In this document: positions 47,926 to 62,300 of the stretch, one piece after another
Layout: each line of letters starts with the position of its first letter
How positions within the stretch are numbered: the first letter of the stretch is position 1
Assembly: GCA_964023205.1 (NCBI GenBank)
Contig: OZ026838.1
Location: forward strand, 24,517,843-24,581,842
Reading direction: 5' to 3'
DNA length: 64,000 bases
From: Lutraria lutraria
Lineage: Eukaryota; Mollusca; Bivalvia; Venerida; Mactridae
The notes under the pieces: model-generated
What the model was told of the DNA's origin: nothing
The model's database searches: none
The model's input: the letters and a program-made list of their open reading frames with translations, nothing else
Program-made: the position numbers and the translations under genes

Positions 47926-50900
47926 CACTACTCTTTGTTGTTGTTTTTTGGTGTGTGTAACTGTCAAATTGATCAAGAACTTGTAGAATGATACTCCAAG
48001 CAAACTAATAGTAGTTCCTTTGATGTTAGCCATCATCAAGAGAACTGGAGTATCTACAATAAAAATGGAGCATTCCTAATCTCATGAATATTTGAGTATT
48101 TATAATACTTTCGCAATGGTTATAGAGGCAAGAAGATCGAATATTCAAAAACATACTGATTATCCATTAAAAACATACTGAATATTCATGTAAAAAGAAT
48201 ACTGAATATTCTTGTAAATAACAAGAACAATCTTCATTTATTATATATCACTATTAGTTTATTTCTACAATTTATGTAAGGGTATAACAAGATCATAGCA
48301 AAATATCATGATTTGACTAAACATGAATAATACAAAAAATAACGAAAAGAGTAAAAAGCACTAAATAACACAGACTACTGTTACATCAGCATCAATATAA
48401 ACAAGAATACAGCATCATACATGCAAACATACAGATATATAGTAAACATGTAGAATTTTTCAAGCCAACATGATATCAAGTCTGCAGTCACTAACATATC
48501 ATGAACTCTTCATCAATAACATGCCGCAAGTCTAATGACAGTAACATATCTCGGGCATGTCGCCGATCAGATAAATCAAACCTGATATCAACGAAGAACA
48601 TCAAGATTAGCATCAAGAGAATCTTGCGTCAATCACCAATAACATACATCAGGTCAAATCCCAGTAACATATTATGTCATAATTGACATTAAATAACAAA
48701 CAAGTCTACTGGCACATGTATATCTTGAACCAGTCTTCAAAACATATCCCTAGCAAACATTCAATAACCAAATTTAAGATCATACTCACAAACAAATCAT
48801 AAACCAATCATTACTAAAACTCTTCACCTAACATTGTTACATAGGAAGACGTTAAGATGCTGCATAGAAAATACTTTAAATAATAACACAACTCGCTAAG
48901 TAGTAGTAATCAAGTCAATATTGTAGAATATAATACAAGTAACAAACTACTACCAGTAAAATTAAATGTTGATTGGTTAAAGCTAAGATCAATTAGGAAA
49001 ATAACACTTTTATTAAGATTAACAGAGGCAAAGGGTAGTACCAAGCCAATGAATATATTACTAAATAAAAAAAAATACTTAAAAAGTCACAACCTAATGT
49101 ACAGAAAAAATACTGTAAAGCCATAAATAAAAGCATTTCAGAGGAACAATAGAAAGATGCAGTCTTTATAAAACCTCCAACAAACAATACTTTAACATGT
49201 TAACACACTCTCTTCATTTTCACTGGGTTAAAAATAACACTTGATAAAATCAAAGATGTCACCATCAATTTTCCTGAACTTACAATATCATCGTCAGTAA
49301 CCATTTTCCTGACCAAACAAAATCATCGTCACTAACCATTTTCCTGAACTAATGGTATCAAAGCATAAAAGCCAAGCTGAAGAATCAACACTTTGATAAA
49401 GAACAAATCTCCACAGGACACATCAGAGCCACTCTTAAAATGCAGTATATAATTGATCAAGCATGATACATTTTGTCATTAACATCAAACAAAGAGAACA
49501 ATACACATACATTTTATTTAAATAAATAATGACTAGCAACTACTGTATTATCTGTATGTAAATTCATTATAATTAACTTTATATACAAAACTGGCTCTGT
49601 GATATAAACAGGACGTACAATAACAAATTTCAACCACAAGACAAATAACATGTTACCATGACAACATAATGATAAATTATAACGTAAAACTTCTTGTAAG
49701 GAACCCACTTGTAAATACAAAAAAATCTCAAAATTTAAACCATCTTTGGGTCTAAAAAGGGTCTAATCAGTTTTCAAACTAGAATTACTAATTACATAAA
49801 ATAAATTGTATCTAAATAATTTACTGTAAAAAGTATGATACAATATTAACAATATGGCTTAGAGCATTAGGCTTAATTAATGAAGTGGTAAAAATGCAAA
49901 AATACCGGTACCTAAAAAATAACAGATTGAGGTACTGTACAGAGATTCTTTATATCAGTAAAATGATTTTATAATGTATAAATAAGATGCACAAATACAT
50001 GATATGCCTTCAATGCCAGAAAATCATAACTTGACATCATACAAAATCAATACATGATGTGTGTTTACTAAATGCAAGTAATGAGGCAAAAGTGCTGGAA
50101 ATAATCTTCAGAAGTACGGAATAAAGCAAATACCTAAAAAAGTGTTTTTTTTAATTATAACTGAAGTGTTACCTCATCTGTTCAAAACATAAATTACCAG
50201 CTTGAAAAATAATTATACGACCTCGATTAAAATTAAATATGTGGATAGGTCGTTATCATTATGAATCAAAATTATATGATCATCAGGTAGTTGAACAAGA
50301 ACACAACAGTAACTAAATCTGACCACTCAATGATGTGTTCACATTATAACTTACTGTAAGTGACATACACAGTAACCATAGCAACATAAAACATCATTTA
50401 TGGATTCCACAAAAACTTCTACAGAAAATTTTGTCTTGTTTCTCGAGTTTAAAGCAATAATCTTGCAGAGACTGTTAACATCTAATTAAATGATATGTTA
50501 ATACAGATAAATAAATCATAATACAGTTATATAAAGATGAATACAATAAAAATAAAGTTAAATATCAAAGATAATTAAACATAATCAAAGTTTAAGACAA
50601 GTCTGAAACATTAAGATTACAAAACATGTTGAAGTAGATTTTTCTAAATACAGTTGAATCTCGTTATGTCAAACTCGCTTATATCAAAATTTCGGTTATG
50701 TCACTGTTTCATTGGGTCCCGATTTTTTTGTGGTGAGTATCCGAATACTAAGATACTCGTAGGTTTAACTTGAAAATTGAGTACGATTACTTGCCACCTA
50801 TGACGGTGTCGGATAAAATGATGTTAGCTTGATAAAAATAATTAATTCCGAGAGCGTGATCGACGTTGCCACGAACGGATTCATCTTAAATTATGTACGG

Positions 50901-53333
50901 AATGCGTACACATCCGAAAATATGTAAAGCTAGACGCTCCGTTTTTTTCGAATTCTTACAACAAATTTCGTAAATAAGTATTTTATGTTTGGACATTAAT
51001 TGTTGATATTAATTAATATGAATAGATACATACTCATTTTGTTTCTTCTCTACGTATGCACATGTTTTATTCAAGCGAAACATAATCACACATGCATTGT
51101 AATTTAGAATAAAGGCTACTGTACGTGCGTGTACACAAATGCTTTAAAACATATATAATTATACAGTATTTGTTTATCTCAAATTTCGGTTATCTCAAAC
51201 TAATTTCCACGGTCCCTAGAAATTTGAGATAACGAGATTCAACTGTACATGTAGATGGGTGTTTATTGGACAAAAAATGTTCATTTTGAAATCATAATGT
51301 TTTTTTTTTAATATTGAGTGATTAAAAAATTAATATCGGTAATAGAAACTGGGTCCAAAATTCTATTAATTTAAAACATGAATTTTACATTTAAACAGTA
51401 CACATAAATGATTTGAGAAAATGATAAAGCTATCATATAAATATTTATACTATACAAATAAAATGATAGTGACAGTAAATTACCAGGGTAAATAAGAGGT
51501 AGGAACATAATGTTGCTTGTTTTGTCATGGGTTATTTTATAATACAATACATGATAATTAATGGATACTTGTGCAACAAAAAATATGCCAACCAGCTCAG
51601 ACATGAGGAAAGAATTAAGTGAAAAAATGATCCAACTGAGATGTTAATACATAATTGTCTTATGTCCAATGTACTAAAAGATATTCTTTAATCGCAATAT
51701 CAGTACAGTCTTAAAATATGGTGTCCTAATTTTGACAAATATTCTATTGTTACAACATAATAAGATACCATACACCAAGACAAACATGTTAAGGACGGCT
51801 CAGGAAAATACATGAATTAAGAGTATGAATGTGTATTTAGATAACACTGACCAATAGTAGAATAACTGCTGTAGTGTGTGATATCATCATGTGTATTAAT
51901 GCAAACATAAATAAAGTGGGGCATTCAAAAAGTTCTCAAAACTGTTCTCCAGTACCTTCAAAGAAATATGATATTACATAAGAGCACTAAATAAAGATAG
52001 TAATTTCTTAGTAATCTCTCCATCATAAATACAAAAACATTGCTTGCCAAAAAATCAACTCACCAAAACTTTTATCAATAGACAGGGCAAATATTACCCT
52101 TGGAAGACATTGCATACTTTTCTTAAAACAAATGAGAGAATACTGGTAATTAAGTTTTTACTTCAACAATTTGAACACCCCTGATAAATGTGACAATGAT
52201 TTTTTTTTATTAAGCAATCGCAAAGCATGTGAACTGTATACAAAGGTGCCTGGCTGAATGAACCTGTATATAATTATGTAACAGGCACATACATGAACAA
52301 GTCAGAACGCCAAACACATGTGACCTTGTACATACACATTGTATAAATCACCTAATTCTAACTTGAAGACATAAATATTCTGTACATAATGATGAAAATT
52401 ACAACAACCAGAGAACTGGAGGGAATCATAAGGCAAGATACAATATTCATCATCAACGCTATAACACAAAACTACACTAATATAAATATTGCACTGTTTA
52501 GAATGAAACAAAGCCAGAACTTGGTTTCCATACAACTACACCTATGAGTTTTAATGATGAACAACACCAAAAAGCATGGCCAGTTCATACAAATCTTGAT
52601 CCACACACAAACGTAAGTACATTTTTTTTTGAGCACCTGCTGAAAACATATAGTGAAAATAGAGTCCTTAGGCTTTTGAGCAATGTATCAAAATTAGCGA
52701 GCCAAATATGTCTGCAATTAGCAATCTTACAAGAAAGTATTTACTAGAAAGATTGGTTATATACAACAGTTAAGGCTAGTCTCAAGTTGATAGTCAGAGC
52801 CAAAATGAGAAAAAAATGCGAATAGTTATGCTTTCATGGTATTTTTTTGTCATAGAAAATCTACCAAAGCAAAAGCCTTTGTTTGCCAGCATGTTTATGC
52901 ATTCACAAGGCTGAGTTGGCCTACGGTACGTGTAATACTGAATGTTTTGTGTATTAATCGAAGGGTACAAAACATGTACACTAGAATTTCATTGTGCAGC
53001 GGATTCAAAAAACCCTAAGCAGAGTACTTCAACATGTAAAATAGATACTAGTACATAATTATAGAATACAACTGATTACAAACATACATATATGACTACA
53101 TGCAGAGTACACTTTATAGACAATGTATAATCATTAATATATACAACAGAAAATGACACCTCATGTTGAAAAAAATGTTTTTAAAAAAATGTGTATAAAT
53201 GCATCTTCTCTTTGCACATAAGCATAAGATCCTCAGATTAAGATCATCATACAAATCAAAGATTTAGAACACAACCTATGAATATGTACAAATAATTGTA
53301 AAAAATAATGTCAGTTATTGTAGATTTTTGATG
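47926..53333 (-). other. AT-rich non-coding region, probably mostly 3' UTR of the next gene
   Basis: No exon-like frame on either strand over about 5.4 kb, and it is rather poor in dispersed repeats. It contains one 595-bp MITE (50651-51245). A minus-strand AATAAA at 48237-48242 could end the transcript of the gene whose stop is at 53334. That would give a 3' UTR of about 5 kb converging on the dystrotelin-like gene. This is inference; several nearer signals exist. Confidence 0.3.
50651..51245. mobile_element. Pogo/Tigger-like MITE, 595 bp
   Basis: Left CAGTTGAATCTCGTTATGTC and right (inverse) CAGTTGAATCTCGTTATCTC are nearly identical inverted ends of more than 17 bp. They are flanked by TA at 50649-50650 and 51246-51247. 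A second internal pair, 'aaatttcggttat.tca' and 'caaatttcggttatctc', repeats near both ends. There is no transposase frame. End sequence and TA duplication fit the pogo/Tigger group. Confidence 0.85.
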
Positions 53334-56300
53334 CTACTTTTTTTCAGTTCTACGTCTCCCATGGCAACAGTCTCTGAAATGATCAGTGGGTTTGGTGGAG
53401 TCTGAACTCCCAGAACTGATGCTACCTCTTTTGGTTTGTTTGATTTTTGCTTTGTCACTTTTTGGTGAAGGTGTTTCAGATTTACCCACAGTCTTCTTCA
53501 CTTTTGTCATAGCAGAAGATTCCGGTACTGCTCTTGGAGCCACAGTCATTAAAGCTTTACCAGTTTGACTGGTTTTCTGTAAGTGAGCTTGCTTCTCTTT
53601 GGTACTAGTTTTAGACAGAGAACCCTTCACAGATTTATCGACAGAAGTCTTTAAGCCAACTCCAGACCTTTCCTTTTTCTCTGGTTTGCTGTCTGAGGTT
53701 GATATTGACTTAACCCCTTTTTTATCAGACGTCAGCTTTTTAGACCCAATTCCAGATGAAGTTTTTGTCCTAGAAGAGCTTGGTTTGGGTTTGGGTGATT
53801 CTGGTTTCATAGATAATGTTGTAGCTGACTGTGTCATACTGATTTCAACCTTCTTCTCATCAGAGTTTTCTTCGTTTTCATCTAAATTAGCAACAAGAAC
53901 AGTTGGACTAGATTCAGTCTGATGAACTTTTCGTAATTGACTTTTCATGTCTTGGTTTATTTCTGATGTTGAGCTTGGCCTACCCGACTTTCTACTCTGA
54001 TCTGGTATGCTTATAGACTTAGATTTATAGCTTAAAAGCATAACAGGACTTTTGCGTCCAAATGATTTCAACTTTGCAGCAGAAGTCAGAAAGGCAGTTT
54101 TCACTGATGAAGCTGGAGTTTTTGGTACTTTCTCTGTTTGACCAGCTTTGACAGTCTTCACTGTTTTATCACTAGTTTTACCTCGTACTTTAGTGGTTTC
54201 CTTCAAATCTGATACCTTCTTCTTTCCTCCTGACACCTCTTTGGAAACTAAGTCTGTTTTGCCTCCAGCAGCAGGACTGTCTTCAGTATTAGAAACATCA
54301 CCTGCAACATTACTACCGGTACAAACAATCTCAGAACCTTTTTCTAAATCCATTTCAGATTTATTATCTTTTTCTCTTACAACAGAACTGGACACTAAAG
54401 CACTTTCTGTATGAACAGGTTCAATAATTGTTAAACTATTCTCTAAAGAATCATTTAACATAGAGACAGCACTCTTTCCAGAATCATCATATGACTGTGT
54501 ACACTTAACTTGTCCATTACCAGCAATTGAATCTATAGTAGAATATTGAAGACTGCTATCAACATGACTTTGACAACTTGGTGCATTCAGAGCATCTGTA
54601 CTAATTCTGGTTTCATCCTCTTCCTTATAAATTATTCTGTCAGAATCTGATTTTGTGTTATCTACTTCAGGCCATTCAGAAAAGTCTTTTGATTCCACAT
54701 GTATGACTCCAGACTCTTCAGAACTATTCCCTTTGCGTAAGACTAAAGGTGATGTCATTATTGACCTTGTAGGAAAAGGTTTTGACCTTTCAAGGTCAAA
54801 GCTAGTACATTTTCTTAACAAACGAGGGGACTTTGATGCAGTCCCTGATTTAGAAGAATCATCAGGTAAAATATCAGATACACATCTTGGGGAAGATACA
54901 GAATCGGCTGTCTCTGGTGTCTGAGATTCCTGCGGCCATGACACCCTTGAACATTGTGTTGTTGACAGTGATTGAGCAGTTGGGGGATAAGATGCAGTTT
55001 TAGTTGTGTTAATTGCGGTTCTACGGTACACTTGTGGAGATCTTTGATCTAGTATACTTGTAAACAAACTTTCACCTTTTGGCACCCATATGTTCACAGG
55101 AGGAAGTTGGAAGACTTTTTGTGGACTAGGATTTGTGCTAGAGACAGCAACTGAGTTATCAGACAAATCTACAGATGGTTGATTATCAGAAGTTCCATTT
55201 GGTGATTCTAATTCAATCTTAATAGCAGGTGGAGATGATATTGCAGAACGAACCGAAAGATTTGGTGAACTGGCGGGTGATTTCAATCTGTGATTACCAC
55301 GGCGTGTTGTTAATGGTGGGGTCATGAATTGAAGTTGATCAGGTCTAAACATTCTAGCTCTTCTTCCAAGTCCTATAAAAATGGGGAAAAAATTGATAGA
55401 CAAAGTGAGTCATAGTATATCAAATCATCATTGCAATATGACAGTTATAGGCATTATCTTTGACTAATTTTGTTATTTATTTTATAATTTCATCAACCAC
55501 GATTTAGTATTACAATTAAAACAGGATTTGGTTACAAACATTAAATCTACAAACCGAGTTTAATTACATGTATTAGACAACTTAAAATACAGTTTACGAA
55601 AGAAAAATCTATAGAAAGAGTGAATACAGCGAAACAAAATTCAAATGAGCCGACTACATTCCAACTGCATACAAGGTCTACACAACAACACACAGAACAG
55701 AATAGTACACAGATATAACAACACAACAATGAAGTCAGAATACAGATTATCACAATATAACATAATAGAAGAACAAAAGACAATGACAGTTGAATACCAG
55801 TCATCACTAAACAGTAAAAACTTTGTCTGATTGAGTTTTACGTCCCTTCCAACAGTCAGAGTCATATAAGGTGGTCAGTTCACCTAACAATTGTTCCTGG
55901 GAAGAACCAGTACTAGACTCCCATCCTCCATAAGCAACTGCCTACTTTCTCACATAAAGAGACATGGTCGGTAGCTGGCTTGAACCCACGACCCTCTATC
56001 AGTGAAAGTTACAGTGATTTGAAGTCGGCGACCTTAACCACTCAACCACTGAGGCGGACTCTGTAGAAAGTAGAAGAGGGAGTTGAAGATGAAATAAGAG
56101 AAACAGAAAGTGAAATTAAAGATAAAATAGCAATAAAAAAACACTCTACAGCTGAATTGCCTATGTAAAAGGTGTAAAGAAACAGTAAATATATACTGGT
56201 ACATGTAATTGAATGTTAATTGTTTAATATTAACAATTAATTAGGAAATACAAATAAGTACACACTATCAAATATAATGTACTTTATTACTTAGTTATGT

Positions 56301-59300
56301 AACTTTGAATTAATTTAAGCACTATCAATTTGTTTAGCAGTTAAGGTATTAAAATGTGTAGAAACAATTAAATTGAAGGACTCATTATTTCTTTCCGTAA
56401 GTACAAGTACACAATAATTTTATTGGAAGCGAAGTGCATCAACAGCTTATATTTTTTGGATTCCATAATTATCTATTAGAGAAGCTTTCAGATACTGATG
56501 CATTACACTGAAATGGGTTGTGACAAAATCCTGCATCAAATTATACATCAATCATTATACATAGCATAGAAGAAATCACCCATAGTTGACCATTTAAAGT
56601 CTCTCTTAGTATTGTCATCAATATGACTTCATGCCATCAGGTGCTGGTTTCAATAAACTTTGAGATTATACTCAATAATACAACAAACAGTACAAATATG
56701 GATTATACTTTTAGACTTGATTTCAATTTTGGTGACATTATCGCATCCTAACATGAGATATTGTCTATAACACGAAATATCAAGTTTTGAAAATCTGAGA
56801 AATTAGAAGCAGACAAAAATCCCATCATTTTCTTTTTTAACACAGTGCAGGCCTATTCCAATGCACTACTAATGTTGAAATTTATCAGTTCAATTTTTTT
56901 TGTGCTAAGAAAATCACAAAACTAAGTGGCTCTTACTTGAACTTGTGTGAATAATTCTAGGTGTCATACAGACAAAATTGATTGGCTAAGTAATCAATCC
57001 AAACATTACACAATTTGCTTAATTTTAAGAACAGTGCAACCTCTCCAGAGCAGCCCTCTCTTGGGCAACAACCTCCCTTCAACAATAGGACGATTTTTTC
57101 CAACTGTACCATTTAAATATTAATTTAACCTCTCTATAGCAACATACTCTCAACAACAACATATTTTTGCTTCTCCCCCAAAGGGTGTTGCTTTGGAGAG
57201 GTTGCACTGTATCTGAATAAGAGAATAATCTCAACTGAGAGGATCTCTATAAATCTCATCAGGTTTGTATGTACGAACACTTTAAATGGTCAACATAGTG
57301 TAAGATATAACATAGCAGAATAAAGCTGAATAAACAGTGACTTTGCTGCTCAAATATTTACACCAGTATATTTAGAAGCTCTACAATATTGATGTTTAAC
57401 ATTTTCTACTTGACTGAAAAACGAAACTGAAAACATCTGAATGTATTTAAGTCATTCAAGCCTGACATCAAAGAGTGTGGCCAAAAACACAAACATGAAT
57501 GTATGCCCAAACACAACCTATCTGGAAAAATTACTGTGACACTAAAATTTTTTTGAAACTTGTTTTGTTTCAGTACTAAGACTGCAAATAGGTATATTTT
57601 TTATTCTTATATATACATTTTTTCCATATCTGCATTTTAAACAACAAGCTTGTTGATCTAGCCTTGATTAAAAATGAAAAAGAAAATTCTACCTAAAATT
57701 TGGGTAGCATTAGGGCAAACATAGATTTTTTTCCATTCAGGCCTGAGTAGAACGAATTAAAAATCAGCAATGAAACTCCGCTTTTGCTTTTTCTCATTTG
57801 AATAAATATGTTGAGTTTCACTGATTGATATTTGAGCAACAGTAAAGAATGGTTATATAAAGCCAAATACACATGCAAACCAGACTGCCTCCACCACGTC
57901 TTACCTACAAGGCTTACCCTATTTCTTTAAACCTACAATAATGAGCGCTGGTTATAGTGAATAGTTCAGCCGCAAAAATGGTACATTACAGTTATGCACA
58001 GTACATAAATACCAAAAAAAAATAACAAGCATATTAAGGTATATAAGGATTTCATTCAGTTCGAAAAATGCATTTAATACTAGGTATATCTTATGCATAA
58101 TTAATGTGAAATCAAATACGTACTAAACTTTCTCAAGAGCCAGTTCAAAAGTAATTGCCCTTTATTACAACAGGACAAATCAATTAAACACAGCCATGCA
58201 TTTTATGGCTGTGAACAACTAATCATGTGACAATGTGAAATTTAATATATTTTTTTCCAAAACACATTACTATTTAGGGACATGATCAAGGGAAGTATAT
58301 ATGACTTCTTTTGGTGAAGAGTACAAGTCAACAAAATATAAGTTATAAAACAAAATCAAGACAATGAACACAAAGTGACAAAAACTAAAGAAAGAAAAGG
58401 AACTGAAAATGACTCAAAAGACTAAATTGCATATACAGTGAGATCATGTCTTACAATACTAACATGACAGGTGCATTTAACCATCAACCAATATTTATAG
58501 AAAGAGCGTCATAGTAAGACTAAGAGCAAATGGACAGAGTTTTGAATTTGTAAAAAAATGTCAGAATGACATAAAAAATAAACATCAGAAAAGGCATCAC
58601 ATGATAATACATCATTATCTTTATCATGAATAGACAAGAATTTGATGAAACCAGTTTCAAATTTATCTGAATTAGTTTTTTGAAGGATAAAATATCCCAA
58701 AAAGTCAAACTTCCATCTAAAGCTCAAAATCACACAATGAAGCTTGTATTAGATATAAGTGGCACCAAGTAGGTTCCTATGGCAAAGATTGAAATGAAAT
58801 AAATTAAACACTACACACAAAATCTCAATGGTGAGAAAGGATAAATTAATTTTCATGTAAGGTCATTAATAGGATATTGCACCCAGTTGGTACCATCTTC
58901 CAAGACCCTATTCATTAAATATTAACACTAATAAAGTAAAGGATAATATACAGTATCACAAAAACTCAATATTTGAAAATAAATCTATTTACAAATTAGT
59001 TACCACATAAAAATGAAAAATCTGATACAATCACAACACCACATAGCAAATAACATTTAGTGCAACACAATAAAATAGTGAATATATAAGGCTTGGCTTA
59101 TCAGCAATGACAATGTCAAAAAGCACACTTCATACTGAAACATCTTTTTGACATTAGTTTTGATAATAACGAATGTTCTGAGTACTTTTTAGACTGGAAG
59201 ATAAATTATATCATAACAATACACCAATAAGGACCAAATAATGTAAATTCTGAATAAAATTTCATTTCATCACTTAATGAAGTAAAAACATGTACTGACA

Positions 59301-62300
59301 TTGTCATTTATTTGTATAATGCATACAAAAAAGCCAAGCCATCTGAAACATTCTGTGGAATAATCAAACATAAAAAACATATATTAGTCTGCTACAAAGT
59401 AACCATGCATTATTTCATAGGATTAGGATTCTATTTTGTTGGTATCTCAACAGAACCTAGTGACAAGTGGATAAATTAAAGTTATTAAAGTAAAAGCAAA
59501 TCTTTAACATCCCAAATGGAAAACAACTACCTGGTAGATTTACAGAGAGTTAGTTTTTCTACCTAATTTATTTAAAAGACTTCTACCCTAGGGTGGTCAT
59601 TATACTTTCAAGCATTCATGGATAATCAATGATCATGCTGTGACACAATGAGGTACAAGGTATTCTATTTTTCTGTATTCAGAATGAGTTACTGTCTTGC
59701 ATTTCTATTGTAGGCAAAACATTCCATCATTTGGCATATTAGTGTGTCACAGCTTTGACCTAAACTTCATTCATATACAAAAAGCACTGAAAAACTCTTA
59801 ACTAATGGATATTTATAATATTTATATTGCCGGTATTTCAGTGTATAGTATCACATGTGACAATAATTACCAGCTGTGACTAAAGGACAATTCATGATAA
59901 GCTTATGATAATCTACCTTAACAGAATTACTTCTACTATGAGGATTGGATCAATTAATCAAGCCAGCTTAACAGAGAGACATGCAACATAGTTCAAACAG
60001 TAATACTGAATGTTGGATAATAGATAGACTCGCTAGAGTGAATGTCCATACACACTAAAAAGTGGGGATTAAACAAGTGTGAAACAACATGGTTAATATA
60101 CACGTGTTATTCTAACCTCCTACAGAAAAAAATCCCAGACATATTCTAGATGGTAAATTACAAGTATCAAGCAGCTGTGCGAAACAGACTTCTACTTGAT
60201 TAGAATTGTCAATTATATGTCAATATATCTCCAGAAACTAAATACAGAGGAAGACAAACAATCAATCAGGTTAGTACAAAATAAGGAAAAGTTTATGAAC
60301 TTTGGAAACACACGGGCAACATAAGCAGGAAGCTTCAAACTGTGTTCATTTGTAAAGTACCTGTTGTTTCTAATGCTACTATACCATGGTTATAAACTCA
60401 GGCGCTGGTAACTGTGCTACATCACCTGTTAATAATCCAACCAGATTTTCTGTTACATCTAAACATTCAAAAACTGACCAATTCATTGGTACATCTAAGC
60501 TAGCCACTTTAAGCTACATAGCAATTTAATTGCAACACCTAAGAATTAATGATCAAATTTAATTCATTTCTCATGTTAATACTGACATTACAAAATATAT
60601 TACTTTTATTGAGCAATACATTCATGCTAAAAGTGATCATTAATATTGAAATAAGGACTTGCCTACCACATTATAGATCAATACAGCATGCTCAGACATG
60701 AGGGGCCAAAGGGAGACAAATCTATCAGTACATAAATAAAGAAGATAGACTAGTCTCGCATCCACTCCTCCATGTAATAAGTGCAGACATAAGGAAAGAC
60801 AACAACTCAAGAGTTTGACACAAATCTGTAGTAACAGAGTTTTGAAGAATGATCAGTTACACAAGATATTCTGCATTACCATTTAATCCAATAAGCATAT
60901 ATTTATAAATCTTAGATGGTAGTACAATACAAAACAATACTGTGACTTTTTTATATTCACATGCTCTAGTTTTTCAGACATAACTTCATGATAATACATG
61001 TACACTGAACAAAACTTAGAACCCCTGACTATGTTAAAAGCGACTTGCTAAATTTGATCAAATTCAGCAAATGTTAATAAGGTACAGATCAAAATTTCTA
61101 AACCTGTAGTAATTTACATGTTGTTTGTCTCTGTGTACCCAAGTGGAATTAGTAGTTTACTTCATGAAAATCATGCTCATATTAAAATAAGCGATGGGAG
61201 GTTGTTAATTTTGTTCAGTGTATACTATATATACATGAATATAAAGTCAAATACCTATAAAGTCAAAGAACATACTGAGGAAGACGCAAAGATTTCCATA
61301 TTAGTGACTTGATGTATACTTTTTGTAATTAAGTTTGGGCAACAAAGGAGTTACAACAGTACAGCTTCAACCAATCTATCCTTCAATGCAACATATCATA
61401 AATACGGTGTATACAGCAGAACCGTATTAACTGTACATGTTTTAGAATACAATGATAAACATTAGATATACAAGTAAGATAGGTATATGTAAGCATATCA
61501 AAGCAAAAGATGCAAGAGTTCAAAATGTTATAATGTTAACTAATGGAATATATCAATATCAGATAAATGCATTTTTGTATAGTAATTTGCAAGACCATAG
61601 TTGCATCCCTATAATTTTATCAATGAACACTGGAGTTCCCTCCCTTTTGAATCACCTTTCTCATATACTACTTTGGTTCATCCTATCAGTGTTATTTGCA
61701 CCAGATTATTTCTTAAGAAGAGTTAAGACTTTTAACGTTCAGGCTACTCTTTCATTGATATTTTTTTTGTTCTCGATGTTAACAATCACTATAAACAATT
61801 CTTTCCCTCGATTTCGTTTATGCTCAAAATTCATATAACTCAAGTTAACCCTTAAAAACTGCATACATTTCAAGCAAACCAAATCAACTTAACACACAGT
61901 GCTTTCAAACATACTAAGTATATTACCAGACAAAGAACATCACTAAGCATTAATTCACAACACTTAACATTACTTTTACAATCCCAACACCTATATTGAA
62001 TATTTGAATACTGACTGTTTGTTTCATGCCCAAGCTTTGAGAGATGCGAGTCGTCCGGTAAAAGTAATTCATCATCGTCAGAATGAATATTGTTGTCAGC
62101 TAAATGGTCATAGCCATTCTCAACCTCATTATCCTCTCCTGTAAAATTCATACACATGCAGGCATTCTCATTGGTTAACTCAAATTTAACAAGCAATTCT
62201 ATTGGTTGACTACAGATTTTGTAACAAGCATTATGATAAGTTCACTAAATATAGAGATATAAGCATTCATCTTGGTTAATGCAAGAAATACTGAAAGCAT

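Larger units (their letters stand above)
55373..62015 (-). other. 6.6-kb intron of the unrecognised gene
   Basis: No exon recognisable by both frame and splice sites. It contains a SINE (55829-56062) and a short MITE (57032-57209); the rest is AT-rich and featureless. Because the flanking exons join in phase, it can be read as a single intron. A small symmetric exon hidden in it would not disturb the frame. Confidence 0.5.

Noticed and set aside
53386..54924. Plus-strand frames of 60-107 aa opposite the long exon
   Set aside because: They are antisense shadows of the Ser/Lys-rich exon, whose biased codons suppress stops on the other strand.
61452..61838. 128-aa plus-strand frame near 61.5 kb
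   Set aside because: No recognisable domain, poor start context, and AT-rich hydrophobic composition inside the intron of the minus-strand gene.
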